From Planotetraspora sp. A-T 1434 (GTDB taxonomy: Bacteria; Actinomycetota; Actinomycetes; Streptosporangiales; Streptosporangiaceae), in NCBI RefSeq assembly GCF_025420585.1, contig NZ_JAOEGB010000008.1, positions 124,001 to 188,000 on the forward strand: a stretch of 64,000 nucleotides of DNA, in the 5' to 3' direction. The notes under the pieces are model-generated. The model did not search any database and was not told the DNA's origin. It saw only the letters and a program-made list of their open reading frames with translations. Position 1 is the stretch's first letter, and each line of letters begins with the position of its first letter. The translations under genes and the position numbers were made by a program. This document shows positions 36,505-45,249 of the stretch, piece by piece.

Positions 36505-36746
36505 ATCGAACATTGTGCCGATGAAGGCGCGTGGTCGCGACTCAGCTCCGGTTCCCGCCCGATTCCGCCGCTCATGTCCCGAACGTGTCGCGCGCAGTCG
36601 TTCCCTTCACCCGGGACAACGCGCGGCTCATGCCGTACGGAACGGGCCGGCCGTCGCCCTCCCTGCCACGCCGAGTGGCGGGGACGGGGGGTTTCACGCG
36701 CGGTGGGCGGGGGATGCCGCACGGGCCGTGCCGGGTGGGCGGTGGG

Positions 36747-37322
36747 TCAGCCGCGGGGGCCGGCTCCCGGCCACGGGCCAGGCGTGATGCCCTCGTCCTC
36801 GTCTCCCGGCACGTTGAGCTTGGTGTCGAAGATCCGGAATCCCCGGGCCTGGTAGTTCGCGAGGGCCGCCGGGCCGTCCAGGGAGCAGGTGTGCACCCAG
36901 ACGCGGCGGGTCTCGTCCAGCTCGGGCCAGCGCTCCGCGATGTCCCAGGCGCGGGCCGCGCCGACGGTGAGAAGGTGTCCGCCCAGGCCCTGGCCGATGG
37001 CGTACGGCAGGAGCCCGAAGTTGGTGATCTCCACGACGCCGCCCTCCCGGGCGACGAGCTCCACATATCCGGCGGGCGTGCCGCGCACGTAGGCGACCCA
37101 GGTCTCGGTGCCGGGGCGGCTGAGCCAGTCCATCCACTGCGCCCATGTCCACGGGAGCCGGTTGGTCCACTGCCAGTCGCCGCCCACGGCGGTGTAGAGG
37201 AACCGGCTGAACTCCGGAGCCGGGGTCTCGGCGCGGACGACGTCGGCGGCGGCGAGAGGCGGGCGGCCGGGCCGGAGATCGTCGGGGCTGGTCTGTTCGA
37301 GATACCACGTGGTCACGTCCAT
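36747..37322 (-). CDS. GNAT-family N-acetyltransferase
   Basis: 191 residues. VYIRGTPAGYVELVA-like beta strands (here VAYVRGTPAGYVELVAREGG), ITNFGLLPYAIGQGLGGHLL (acetyl-CoA loop) and LANYQARGFRIFDTKL define the fold. It also has WTNRLPWTWAQWMDWLSRPG, as in a GNAT subgroup frequent in actinomycetes. Start assigned to the ATG at 37322. ATGs at 37349 and 37340 also exist in frame and no ribosome-binding site decides. Substrate unknown. Divergent from the TauD gene. Confidence 0.88.
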   Translation of the reverse strand: MDVTTWYLEQTSPDDLRPGRPPLAAADVVRAETPAPEFSRFLYTAVGGDWQWTNRLPWTWAQWMDWLSRPGTETWVAYVRGTPAGYVELVAREGGVVEITNFGLLPYAIGQGLGGHLLTVGAARAWDIAERWPELDETRRVWVHTCSLDGPAALANYQARGFRIFDTKLNVPGDEDEGITPGPWPGAGPRG

Positions 37323-37434
37323 AGCGGGATTTATCCAACCATGTCGCATTGCCCCGGCCAGGTGACCGGGATCCGCTTAGTGGCAGCGGGAGCGGCGGGA
37401 AGCCCCCGGTCCCGTGCCGCCATGGTCTCTTGAG

Positions 37435-37471
37435 CAAGCGGTTGCTTGTTTTATGGGCGTCGCTCTACGCT
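37435..37471 (+). promoter_or_regulatory. Candidate promoter and operator of the TauD-type gene
   Basis: TTGCTT (37442-37447) and TACGCT (37466-37471) with an 18-bp spacer form a fair sigma-70-type promoter, 36 bp before the start. The inverted repeat CAAGC-GGTT-GCTTG (37435-37448) covers the -35, placing a repressor site there. Confidence 0.45.
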
Positions 37472-37507
37472 GGGGGAAATGGCCCGACCGGCGTCGATGG
37501 AGGCATG

Positions 37508-38329
37508 ATGATCGAGTTCCATCCCGTGACCCGCCACATCGCGGCCGAGGTGACCGGGGTCGACCTGCGCAAGCCGCTGTCGGAGGACGAGGTCCACACG
37601 ATCCGGCGGGGCTGGCTGGAGCACAAGGTGCTGTTCTTCCGCGACCAGCACATCAGCGACGAGGAGCACATCCAGTTCGCGGTGAACTTCGGCACGATCA
37701 ACCACCCCGCCTTCAAGAAGGACGGCGGCACCGCGATCCACGTGCTCGACCAGACCGACCCCAAGGGGGAGGGCGGCGACGAGTGGCACAGCGACAACAC
37801 CTTCGAGCCGATCCCGCCGATGGGGTCGCTCCTGCGCTGCGTCCAGTTGCCGTCCGTGGGCGGTGACACGTTGTGGGCCAATACCCATCTCGCCTACGAG
37901 ACCCTCTCACCGCCCATCCAGCGGCTCTGCGACGAGCTGACGGCGATCCACGACATCACGGCCTCGATGAAGAAGGCGATCTCCAAAGGTCACGACTTCG
38001 ACCTGGCCGAGGTCCAGCGGAAGTGGCCGCCGATCGAGCGCCCCGTCGTACGGGTCCACGCCGAGACCGGCCGCAAGGCGCTGTTCGTCAACCGGTCGTC
38101 CACGACCCGGCTCGTCGGCCTGTCCGACCGGGAGAACGAGGCCCTGCTGCCGCTCCTGATCGACCACATCCGATCGCCCGAATATCAGGTGAGGCTCCGC
38201 TGGCGGCCGGGCACCCTGGCGTTCTGGGACAACCGGAGCACGCAGCACTACGCGGTCGCGGACTACACCGAACGGCGCCGCATGCACCGGGTGACGATCA
38301 ATGCCTTTCCCGAGCACCTGGACCGCTGA
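37508..38329 (+). CDS. TauD/TfdA-family Fe(II)/2-oxoglutarate dioxygenase
   Basis: 273 residues. Starts IEFHPVTRHIAAEVTGVDLR, contains the HxD iron ligands in DEWHSDNTFEPIPP, the distal His in DNRSTQHYAVADY and the 2OG-binding Arg in RRRMHRVTINAF. Family members release sulfite from taurine or open alkylsulfonates/ethers using 2OG and O2. The substrate is unpredictable here, and no sulfonate transporter lies alongside. Either of two consecutive ATGs (37505, 37508) may start it; GGAGG spacing favours 37508. Confidence 0.93.
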   Translation: MIEFHPVTRHIAAEVTGVDLRKPLSEDEVHTIRRGWLEHKVLFFRDQHISDEEHIQFAVNFGTINHPAFKKDGGTAIHVLDQTDPKGEGGDEWHSDNTFEPIPPMGSLLRCVQLPSVGGDTLWANTHLAYETLSPPIQRLCDELTAIHDITASMKKAISKGHDFDLAEVQRKWPPIERPVVRVHAETGRKALFVNRSSTTRLVGLSDRENEALLPLLIDHIRSPEYQVRLRWRPGTLAFWDNRSTQHYAVADYTERRRMHRVTINAFPEHLDR

Positions 38330-38340
38330 CGACGGCTCGG

Positions 38341-38461
38341 CACATGCATGATCACGATGGGCATCAGCCCAGGCCATCAACGCGTGCGGGAATCCGTGCA
38401 TGATCACGTTGTGGGTGTGCGCAGGCCGCGAGAGCCGTACGGGAATCCGTGCATGATCACG
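38341..38461. repeat. Dispersed GTGCATGATCAC repeat, cluster C
   Basis: Three copies: 38341-38357 (partial: CATGCATGATCACG), 38388-38408 and 38441-38461 (both GGGAATCCGTGCATGATCAC). All lie between the TauD-type stop and the RecQ start and share orientation with the last two copies of cluster B. Confidence 0.85.
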
Positions 38462-38506
38462 CTGAAGCGGGCGGATTCGTCACCGGGACCTGGTACGAAT
38501 GACCGA

Positions 38507-40678
38507 GTGAGCGAAGAAGAGACGCTGCGGGAAGAGGCCGAGGCGCGGCTGCGGGCGCTGGCGGGCGAGGGCGCGCGCCTGCGGGACGACCAGTGGACCG
38601 CCATCAAGGCCCTTGTCATGGACCGCCGCCGCGCCCTGGTAGTGCAGCGCACCGGCTGGGGCAAGTCGGCCGTCTACTTCATCGCGACGGCCCTGCTGCG
38701 CGAGCTGGGCGAGGGACCCACGGTCATCGTGTCGCCGCTGCTCGCGCTGATGCGCAACCAGATCGCGGCGGCCGAGCGCGCGGGCATCCACGCCGCCACC
38801 ATCAACTCGGCCAACCCGGAGGAGTGGGAGAAGACCTACGCGCAGGTCGCCGAGGGCATGGTCGACGTGCTCCTGGTCAGCCCCGAGCGGCTCAACAACC
38901 CCGACTTCCGCGACCACGTCCTGCCCGAGCTGGCCGAGAGCGCCGGGCTCGTGGTGATCGACGAGGCGCACTGCATCTCCGACTGGGGTCACGACTTCCG
39001 CCCCGACTACCGCCGCATCCGCACGATGCTGGCGGATCTACCGCCGGGCATCCCGGTCCTCGCGACCACCGCAACGGCCAACGCCCGGGTCACCCGGGAC
39101 GTCGCCGAGCAACTGGCCACCGGCGCCGGCCCGGACGAGCCAGAGGGCATGTACGGCGGCGGGCCGCCGCACGACACGGCGGATTTCGACGACACGGCAG
39201 ACGCCGGGCTGGCCGGGGCGCTGGTGCTCCGGGGGCCGCTGGAGCGCGACAGCCTCCATCTCGGCGTCGTACGGCTTCGCGGCGCCGAGCAGCGGCTGGC
39301 CTGGCTGGCGAAGACGCTGCACGAGCTGCCGGGCTCCGGCATCGTCTACACCCTCACCGTGGCCGCCGCGCAGGAGATCGCGGCCTACCTGCGCGAGCAG
39401 GGGCATCAGGTGGTCGCTTACACGGGACAGACGGAGCCTGCCGAGCGGCTGGCCGCGGAGGAGGACCTGCTCGCCAACAGGATCAAGGCTCTGGTCGCGA
39501 CCTCGGCCCTCGGCATGGGCTTCGACAAGCCCGACCTCGGCTTCGTCATCCATGTGGGAGCGCCGGCGTCGCCCGTGGCGTACTACCAGCAGGTGGGGCG
39601 AGCCGGCCGTGGCGTCGAGAAAGCGGAGGTCATCCTGCTGCCGGGCGCCGAAGACCGGGAGATCTGGGCCTATTTCGCCTCGCTGGCGTTCCCGCCGGAG
39701 CCTGTGGTGCGCGCCACCCTCCAGGCGCTGTCGGAGCAGGGCGTGATGTCGACCGCCGCCCTGGAGACGCGCGTCGACCTCAGCCGGAGCCGCCTGGAGA
39801 TGATGCTCAAGGTGCTCGACGTGGACGGCGCCGTCCGGCGGGTCAAGGGCGGCTGGGAGGCGACCGGAGAGCCGTGGAGCTACGACGCCGACCGCTACGC
39901 CCGGGTCGCGGCCGAGCGGAGGGCCGAGCAGGAGGCGATGCTCGGCTACATCACCACGACCGAGTGCCGTGAGGAGTTCCTCCGCCGCCACCTCGACGAC
40001 GAGACCGCCACACCGTGTGGCCGTTGCGACAACTGCACCGGAGAGCACCGCTCGCCGGAGATCGCGGCGGAAGCCGTACAGGCCGCGCATGAGCGCCTGG
40101 CACGGCCCGGGGTGGAGGTCGAGCCGCGGCGGCAGTGGCCGACCGGCCTGAGCGACCTGAAGGGGCGGATCAAGCCCGAGCTGTCCGCGGACCCCGGCCG
40201 CGCCCTGGGCCGCCTCACCGACATCGGGTGGGGCACCAGGCTCCGGGAGCTGTTCGCCGCGGGCGACGGCCCGGTGCCCGACGACGTGTTCGACGCCGTG
40301 GTCGCGGTGCTCAAGTCGTGGAGCTGGGCGGAGCGCCCCGTCGCCGTGGTGAGCGTTCCCTCGGCCGCCAGGCCCGTGTTGATCCGCACACTGACCGAGC
40401 GGCTGGCGCAGATCGGCCGCCTCGCCTATCTGGGCGAGCTGGGCTATCGGAACGGGCCGCCCGGCAGTCAGTTCAACAGCGCCCAGCGGGTGGGGGCCAT
40501 CCGGGGGACGCTGGCGATGCCGCGGGACGTCGCGATCAGGATCGCCGAGGCGGGTGGCCCGGTCCTGCTGGTCGACGACCGCGTGGACACGGGCTGGACC
40601 ATGACGCTCGCCGCGGCCCAGGTCCGCCACGCAGGGGCCCCGGCGGTGCTCCCGCTCGCCCTCGCCACGACGACCTAG
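38507..40678 (+). CDS. RecQ-family DNA helicase fused to a phosphoribosyltransferase-like domain
   Basis: 723 residues. Helicase motifs: Walker A-like QRTGWGKSAVYF, DEAH box in VVIDEAHCISDWGHDFRPDY, ATTATA, and VI in YYQQVGRAGRG. A Cys set (CREEFLRRH..., CGRCDNC) gives the RecQ zinc site. After it there is no HRDC. Instead about 200 residues end in a PRTase-like fold with a PRPP-loop-like VLLVDDRVDTGWTMTLAAAQ. PRPP-binding proteins have VLLVDDVxTTG at this place. GTG 38507 is chosen because it sits just outside the last repeat copy and starts the homology. The role of the added domain is unknown; nucleotide sensing is one idea. Confidence 0.92.
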   Translation: MSEEETLREEAEARLRALAGEGARLRDDQWTAIKALVMDRRRALVVQRTGWGKSAVYFIATALLRELGEGPTVIVSPLLALMRNQIAAAERAGIHAATINSANPEEWEKTYAQVAEGMVDVLLVSPERLNNPDFRDHVLPELAESAGLVVIDEAHCISDWGHDFRPDYRRIRTMLADLPPGIPVLATTATANARVTRDVAEQLATGAGPDEPEGMYGGGPPHDTADFDDTADAGLAGALVLRGPLERDSLHLGVVRLRGAEQRLAWLAKTLHELPGSGIVYTLTVAAAQEIAAYLREQGHQVVAYTGQTEPAERLAAEEDLLANRIKALVATSALGMGFDKPDLGFVIHVGAPASPVAYYQQVGRAGRGVEKAEVILLPGAEDREIWAYFASLAFPPEPVVRATLQALSEQGVMSTAALETRVDLSRSRLEMMLKVLDVDGAVRRVKGGWEATGEPWSYDADRYARVAAERRAEQEAMLGYITTTECREEFLRRHLDDETATPCGRCDNCTGEHRSPEIAAEAVQAAHERLARPGVEVEPRRQWPTGLSDLKGRIKPELSADPGRALGRLTDIGWGTRLRELFAAGDGPVPDDVFDAVVAVLKSWSWAERPVAVVSVPSAARPVLIRTLTERLAQIGRLAYLGELGYRNGPPGSQFNSAQRVGAIRGTLAMPRDVAIRIAEAGGPVLLVDDRVDTGWTMTLAAAQVRHAGAPAVLPLALATTT

Positions 40679-40728
40679 GTCCCCTTGACGGGCGGCTGCC
40701 GGGGGTTCAGGTCAGCGACGGTCCCAGG

Positions 40729-41622
40729 TCAGAGGCGGGGGCGTGCGCCGAGGTTGGAGATGCACTTGGCGGCGAGGGAGTTGCCGGCGGCCAGGGCCTC
40801 GGCCGGCGGCTTGCCCTCCAGCCACGAGGGCAGGAAGCCGGCGGTGAAGGCGTCACCCGCGCCGGTGCCGTCCACCACCCGGTCGACCGTCTCGGCCGGC
40901 ACGCGAACCGGCTCGGACCGGCTGTTGGTGTACCAGAGCGAGCCCTCGGCGTTCAGCTTGATGACGACCTGCGGGAACCAGGCGGTGAGCACCTTCGCCG
41001 CCGCGTCGGGCTCCTCCCGCCCGGTCAGCACCTTGGCCTGGTCGGCGTTGGCGAACAGCAGCTTGGCGCCGTGCGTCCACTCCAGGAACGGCTCGGCCCC
41101 GGTCCGCTCGACGGGGGCGGACGAGGCGCAGTCCACCGAGATCGACATCCCGGCCCGCCGGGCGAGGTCCAGCGCGGCCAGACCGGCGTCGCGCGATCCC
41201 TCGTTGATCAGCGTGTATCCCGACATGTGGAGGTGGCTGCCGCCGGCGAACAGGTCACGCGGCAGGTCCTCGGGGGAGAGCGCGGCGTTGGCGCCGGGGT
41301 CGGACAGCATGGTCCGCTCGCCCTTGTGTGTGACCAGCACGACACAGGTGCCGGTGGGGCGCTCGGGGTCCATGACCAGCCGGGCGTCCACGCCGTAGCC
41401 CATCAGCTCCATGTCGCGGTTGCGGCCGGTGATGTCGGCGCCACGGCGGCCGACGAAGGCCACCTCCGAGCCTTCCACGGCGAGCCAGGAGGCGATGTTC
41501 GCTCCGGAACCGCCACCGTGCATGGTCACGACGGCCGGGGTGTCGCTCGCCCTCGCGAGAGGGAACCTGGCGCGGGCGACCGCGTCCGTCATGAGATCGC
41601 CCACCACGACGACCCGCGTCAT
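40729..41622 (-). CDS. PfkB-family carbohydrate kinase (ribokinase-like)
   Basis: 297 residues. VVVVGDLMTDAVARARFPLA at the start, the sugar-facing GGGSGANIASWLAVEGSEVA block, and the signature DGTGAGDAFTAGFLP with the catalytic Asp near the end. The phosphorylated sugar or nucleoside cannot be assigned; a ribokinase, adenosine kinase or fructokinase is possible. Stands alone, divergent from the GNAT/CoA-ligase-like gene. Confidence 0.92.
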   Translation of the reverse strand: MTRVVVVGDLMTDAVARARFPLARASDTPAVVTMHGGGSGANIASWLAVEGSEVAFVGRRGADITGRNRDMELMGYGVDARLVMDPERPTGTCVVLVTHKGERTMLSDPGANAALSPEDLPRDLFAGGSHLHMSGYTLINEGSRDAGLAALDLARRAGMSISVDCASSAPVERTGAEPFLEWTHGAKLLFANADQAKVLTGREEPDAAAKVLTAWFPQVVIKLNAEGSLWYTNSRSEPVRVPAETVDRVVDGTGAGDAFTAGFLPSWLEGKPPAEALAAGNSLAAKCISNLGARPRL

Positions 41623-41930
41623 GATGTCACCACCTTGCCAACTGCTTGTGGAGGCGAGCGCGCCATGCCCGTGGAGGGCCGGCGTCCTCTCCGTGCTATG
41701 AGGCTGACGCCCAGAAACCTAACAGTTTCCGGCGTCGCCGTGGGGCATAGAGCGGACACCGGGGCACAGTCGATGCACAAGCGTTGTCCAACCCACCGGC
41801 GGCGATCTGGTCAATCCCGTACAAGTGCGGTCTCCGAGGGGCCGGGGTCGACCCGAGGTAAGCCAGGAGCCTAACAAAAGTATGGATTCGCCCAATACGG
41901 AGCAAGGCGGACACCGGTAGCCTCTCGTTC
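41623..41930. other. 308-bp divergent intergenic region, no gene seen
   Basis: Contains the inverted repeat GAAAC-CTAACA-GTTTC (41714-41729) and two GCGGACACCGG copies (about 41751 and 41907). TAGCCT at 41918-41923 lies 7 nt before the GTG at 41931 and could be the -10 of a leaderless transcript. No convincing open frame. Confidence 0.6.
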
Positions 41931-44570
41931 GTGCAAGCTCAGTATCCCGCCCACTGGGAGGCGGACGTCGTGCTCTCCGACGGGGGCACCGCACACCTGC
42001 GCCCGATCAGGCCGGATGACGCCGACCTGCTGCGGTCGTTCTACTCCCGGCTCTCCGAGGAGTCGATCTACTTCCGCTATTTCGGCCCCCGGCCCCGGCT
42101 GACCGACCGCGACGTCGCCTATTTCACCAACGTCGACTACAACAACCGGGTCGCGCTGATCGCCACGATCGGCACTGAGATGGTGGCCGTCGTCCGATAC
42201 GACCGGGTGAAGCCGGAGGACCACGCCGAGGTGGCGTTCCTCGTGGAGGACGCCCATCAGGGGCGGGGCGTGGCGGCGGTGCTGATGGAGCACCTGCGGG
42301 CCGCGGCGCGCGAGCGTGGCATCAAGACCTTCATCGCCGACGTGCTGCCCGGCAACCACCGGATGATGGGCCTGTTCCGCCAGGCGGGGTACACGGCGCA
42401 GAGCCAGTTCGAGGACGGCGTCGTCCGCATGACGCTCGACCTCGCCAGCACCGACACCGCTCTGGAAGTCAGGCTCGCCCGGGAGCACCGCTCCGAGGCC
42501 CGCTCCATCGAGCGGCTGCTGAAGCCCGAGTCGGTCGCGGTGATCGGCGCGAGCCGCGAGCCGGGCGGGATCGGGCAGACCGTCCTGCGCAACCTGCTCG
42601 GGGCCGACTTCTCCGGCCCGGTCTATCCGGTCCACCGGCACGTGCGGGCCGTGGCCGGCGTCCGGGCCTACCGCGGCGTCTCGGCGATCGACGGCGACGT
42701 CGACCTGGCCGTGCTCGCCGTACCCGCGGAAAGCGTCCTCGATGTCGTCGAGGAGTGCGCGCGGAAGGGCGTCAAGGGCCTCATCGTGGTCTCGTCGGGC
42801 TTCGGCGAGACCGGCCCGGAGGGCCGCGAGCGCCAGGACGAACTCGTCAGCATCTCCAGGGCGTACGGCCTGCGCGTGGTGGGCCCCAACTGCCTCGGCA
42901 TCGCCAACACCGACCCCTCGGTCAGGCTGAACGCCACCCTCGCGGCGACCCTGCCGGGACGGGGCAGGGTCGGCTTCTTCAGCCAGTCCGGCGCGCTCGG
43001 CACGGCCCTCCTCCAAAGGGTGGCCCAGCGGGGCATGGGCATCTCGACCTTCGTCAGCGCCGGCAACCGGGCCGACGTCTCCGGCAACGACCTCCTCCAG
43101 TATTGGGAGGAGGACCCGGCGACCGACGTGATCCTGCTCTACCTGGAGTCCCTCGGAAACCCGCGCAAGTTCACCCGGCTGGCCCGGCGGATCTCGCGGA
43201 GCAAGCCGATCGTCGTCGTCAAGAGCCGGGGAGTGCCCGGCGGGCACGCCGCCCCCGTGCTCGGCCTGCCCGACAGCGCGCTCAGCTCGCTCTTCGAACA
43301 GGCGGGCGTGATCCGGGTCGACGACCTGACCCAGCTCTTCGACGTGGCGCAACTGCTGGCCTACCAGCCCCTGCCGGCGGGCCCCCGGGTCGGCGTCGTC
43401 AGCAACTCCGACGCGCTCGCGCTACTGGCCGTGGAGGCGTGCCTCGGCGCGGGCCTGGAGCCGAGCCCGCCCGTCAACCTGGGCGCGCGGGCCGGTGCCG
43501 CCGAGTTCGCGAGCGCGCTGACCGGCGTCCTGCCCGACGTGGACGCGGCCGTCGTCGTCTACATGCCGCCGATCCCCGGCAACAGCGACGAGGTCGCCGC
43601 CGAGCTGGTGCGGGTGGCCCGCGACTCCGGCAAGCCGGTGCTCGCGACCTTCCAGGGCGAGATGGGCATGCCGCCGGAGCTCCGAGTGACCTCCATCCGC
43701 GAGACCTCCGAGCCGGCGGCACCGGAGCGGGGCTCCATCCCCTCCTACCCCGCCCCCGAGGAGGCCGTGCGCGCCCTCGCCCATGTCGTACGGCATGCCC
43801 GCTGGCGCGGCGAGCCCGCGGGCACCGTCCCGGCCGTCGAGGGGATCGACGCCCGCAAGGCGTGCGACCTCGTCGCCGGGGCTCTCGCGGGAGACGGTCG
43901 CCCGGATCGGGAGATCGACGCCACCGGGCTGCTTGCCTGCTACGGCATCGAGGTCTGGCCCGCCGAGGTGGTGGCGTCCGCCGACGAGGCCGTGGCCGCC
44001 GCCGGCCGGATCGGCTGGCCGGTGGTCGTGAAGTCGGCCGACCCCGACTCCTCCCGCCGGGCCGGAGCCGTCCGGATCGGCCTGAGCGAGCCCGCAGGGC
44101 TCCGGCAGGCGTACGCCGACCTGGCGGATCTCCTCGGGCCCGGCGCGAGCCTCGCCGTACAGCACATGGCTCCGCAGCCCGCGGTGCCGACCGTCGTCGG
44201 CATGCGGCAGGACCGCCACTTCGGCGGGGTGGTGTCCTTCGGGCTCGGCGAGATCGCGGCCCGCCTCCTGGGCGACCACGCGTACCGGCTGGCCCCGCTG
44301 ACCCTGGAGGACGCCGCCGGGCTCGTGCGATCGGTCCGCGCCGCGCCCCTGTTGTTCGGCGAGTACGGCTATCCGCCGGTGGCCGTCGAGGCGCTGGAGG
44401 ACCTGCTCGTCCGCGTGGGGCTGCTGGCCGACGCCCTACCCGAGGTCGCCCGGATGGACCTCGACCAGGTCCTCGTCGGCACGTCAGGAGTGGCCGTCCT
44501 CGGCGCCCGCGCCGTCCTGCGGCCGGCCTCGGGCCCCCGTCCGGACGTCGGACCCCGCCGCCTGGGCTGA
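41931..44570 (+). CDS. GNAT - CoA-binding - ATP-grasp protein, Pat-type protein lysine acetyltransferase
   Basis: 879 residues. Residues about 20-175 are a GNAT domain (HLRPIRPDDADLLRSFYSRL, VEDAHQGRGVAAVLMEHLRA). Residues about 200-640 are an NDP-forming acyl-CoA-synthetase-like CoA-binding and succinyl-CoA-ligase part (KPESVAVIGASREPGGIGQT, VGFFSQSGALGTALLQRVAQ). The last 230 residues are an ATP-grasp-like region (LLACYGIEVWPAEVVASADE). This domain set acetylates lysines of acetyl-CoA synthetase and other enzymes, as in PatZ and actinobacterial PatA. GNAT is N-terminal here, whereas in E. coli PatZ it is C-terminal. The catalytic His of true ligases is not evident, as in other Pat proteins. 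Confidence 0.93.
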   Translation: MQAQYPAHWEADVVLSDGGTAHLRPIRPDDADLLRSFYSRLSEESIYFRYFGPRPRLTDRDVAYFTNVDYNNRVALIATIGTEMVAVVRYDRVKPEDHAEVAFLVEDAHQGRGVAAVLMEHLRAAARERGIKTFIADVLPGNHRMMGLFRQAGYTAQSQFEDGVVRMTLDLASTDTALEVRLAREHRSEARSIERLLKPESVAVIGASREPGGIGQTVLRNLLGADFSGPVYPVHRHVRAVAGVRAYRGVSAIDGDVDLAVLAVPAESVLDVVEECARKGVKGLIVVSSGFGETGPEGRERQDELVSISRAYGLRVVGPNCLGIANTDPSVRLNATLAATLPGRGRVGFFSQSGALGTALLQRVAQRGMGISTFVSAGNRADVSGNDLLQYWEEDPATDVILLYLESLGNPRKFTRLARRISRSKPIVVVKSRGVPGGHAAPVLGLPDSALSSLFEQAGVIRVDDLTQLFDVAQLLAYQPLPAGPRVGVVSNSDALALLAVEACLGAGLEPSPPVNLGARAGAAEFASALTGVLPDVDAAVVVYMPPIPGNSDEVAAELVRVARDSGKPVLATFQGEMGMPPELRVTSIRETSEPAAPERGSIPSYPAPEEAVRALAHVVRHARWRGEPAGTVPAVEGIDARKACDLVAGALAGDGRPDREIDATGLLACYGIEVWPAEVVASADEAVAAAGRIGWPVVVKSADPDSSRRAGAVRIGLSEPAGLRQAYADLADLLGPGASLAVQHMAPQPAVPTVVGMRQDRHFGGVVSFGLGEIAARLLGDHAYRLAPLTLEDAAGLVRSVRAAPLLFGEYGYPPVAVEALEDLLVRVGLLADALPEVARMDLDQVLVGTSGVAVLGARAVLRPASGPRPDVGPRRLG

Positions 44571-44624
44571 AACCGGCGCCGATCGGATGTGAAAGCGGTG
44601 TCCCATACAGGGCAGGATGGACCC

Positions 44625-45215
44625 ATGAGGGAAACCCGAGTCTCCGCCGCGGGCATGCGCGAGGCCATCGACCGCAGCGGCTACTATCCCGACCTGGTCG
44701 CGGACGCGGTCGACTCCGCGCTCGGCAAGGAGCAGGTAACGGCATACGTCGTGCATCACGAGGCCACGTTCGACCCGGCGATGGAAGTCCGCAGGCACGT
44801 CACGGTGCTGGTGCTGTCTCCCACCCGGCTGCTGGTGTGCCACACCGACGAGCACCCTCCGGCCGAGGGCATGCCGGCGTCGCACGCGTCCACCACCACC
44901 GAAGCCGTACGGCTCAGCCGGATCCAGTCGGTCGCGGTCACCAGAGTCGTCCCCGACCCGGCTTCCTACGTGCCTGGCGTGCCCCCCACCGAGGTCACGC
45001 TCACGATCGGCTGGGGCGCCATCTCGCATGTCGACCTCGAGCCCGCGACCTGCGGTGACGAGAACTGCGAGGCCGACCACGGCTACACCGGCGCGATCAC
45101 CGCCGACGACCTGTCCCTCCGCGTCAGCGAGGCGGCCGACGGCCCCGAGGCCGTCAGCCACGTCCTGGCCTTCGCCAAAGCGCTCTCGGAGGCCACCGCC
45201 CGTTCGGCGACCTGA
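44625..45215 (+). CDS. DUF5998 family protein
   Basis: 196 residues. It starts MRETRVSAAGMREAIDRSGY and shows HVTVLVLSPTRLLVCHTDEH, IGWGAISHVDLEPATCGDEN and HGYTGAITADDLSLRVSEAA. This is an actinobacterial family that usually precedes an alkaline-phosphatase-superfamily gene, as here. The pair is 34 bp apart. The function is unknown; a PH-like fold is a guess from the strand-rich middle. Confidence 0.85.
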   Translation: MRETRVSAAGMREAIDRSGYYPDLVADAVDSALGKEQVTAYVVHHEATFDPAMEVRRHVTVLVLSPTRLLVCHTDEHPPAEGMPASHASTTTEAVRLSRIQSVAVTRVVPDPASYVPGVPPTEVTLTIGWGAISHVDLEPATCGDENCEADHGYTGAITADDLSLRVSEAADGPEAVSHVLAFAKALSEATARSAT

Positions 45216-45249
45216 CGGCAAGCGTCCTCGACAACCCCTGGGAGGCGAC

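Noticed and set aside
29571-38461. CRISPR array interpretation of the GTGCATGATCAC repeats
   Set aside because: Spacing is irregular, orientation mixed, copies imperfect, and no cas genes are present.
41871-45058. Other long frames opposite or out of phase with the acetyltransferase and DUF5998 genes
   Set aside because: They arise from GC-rich third positions. None shows a start signal or recognisable motif and all are covered by well-supported genes.
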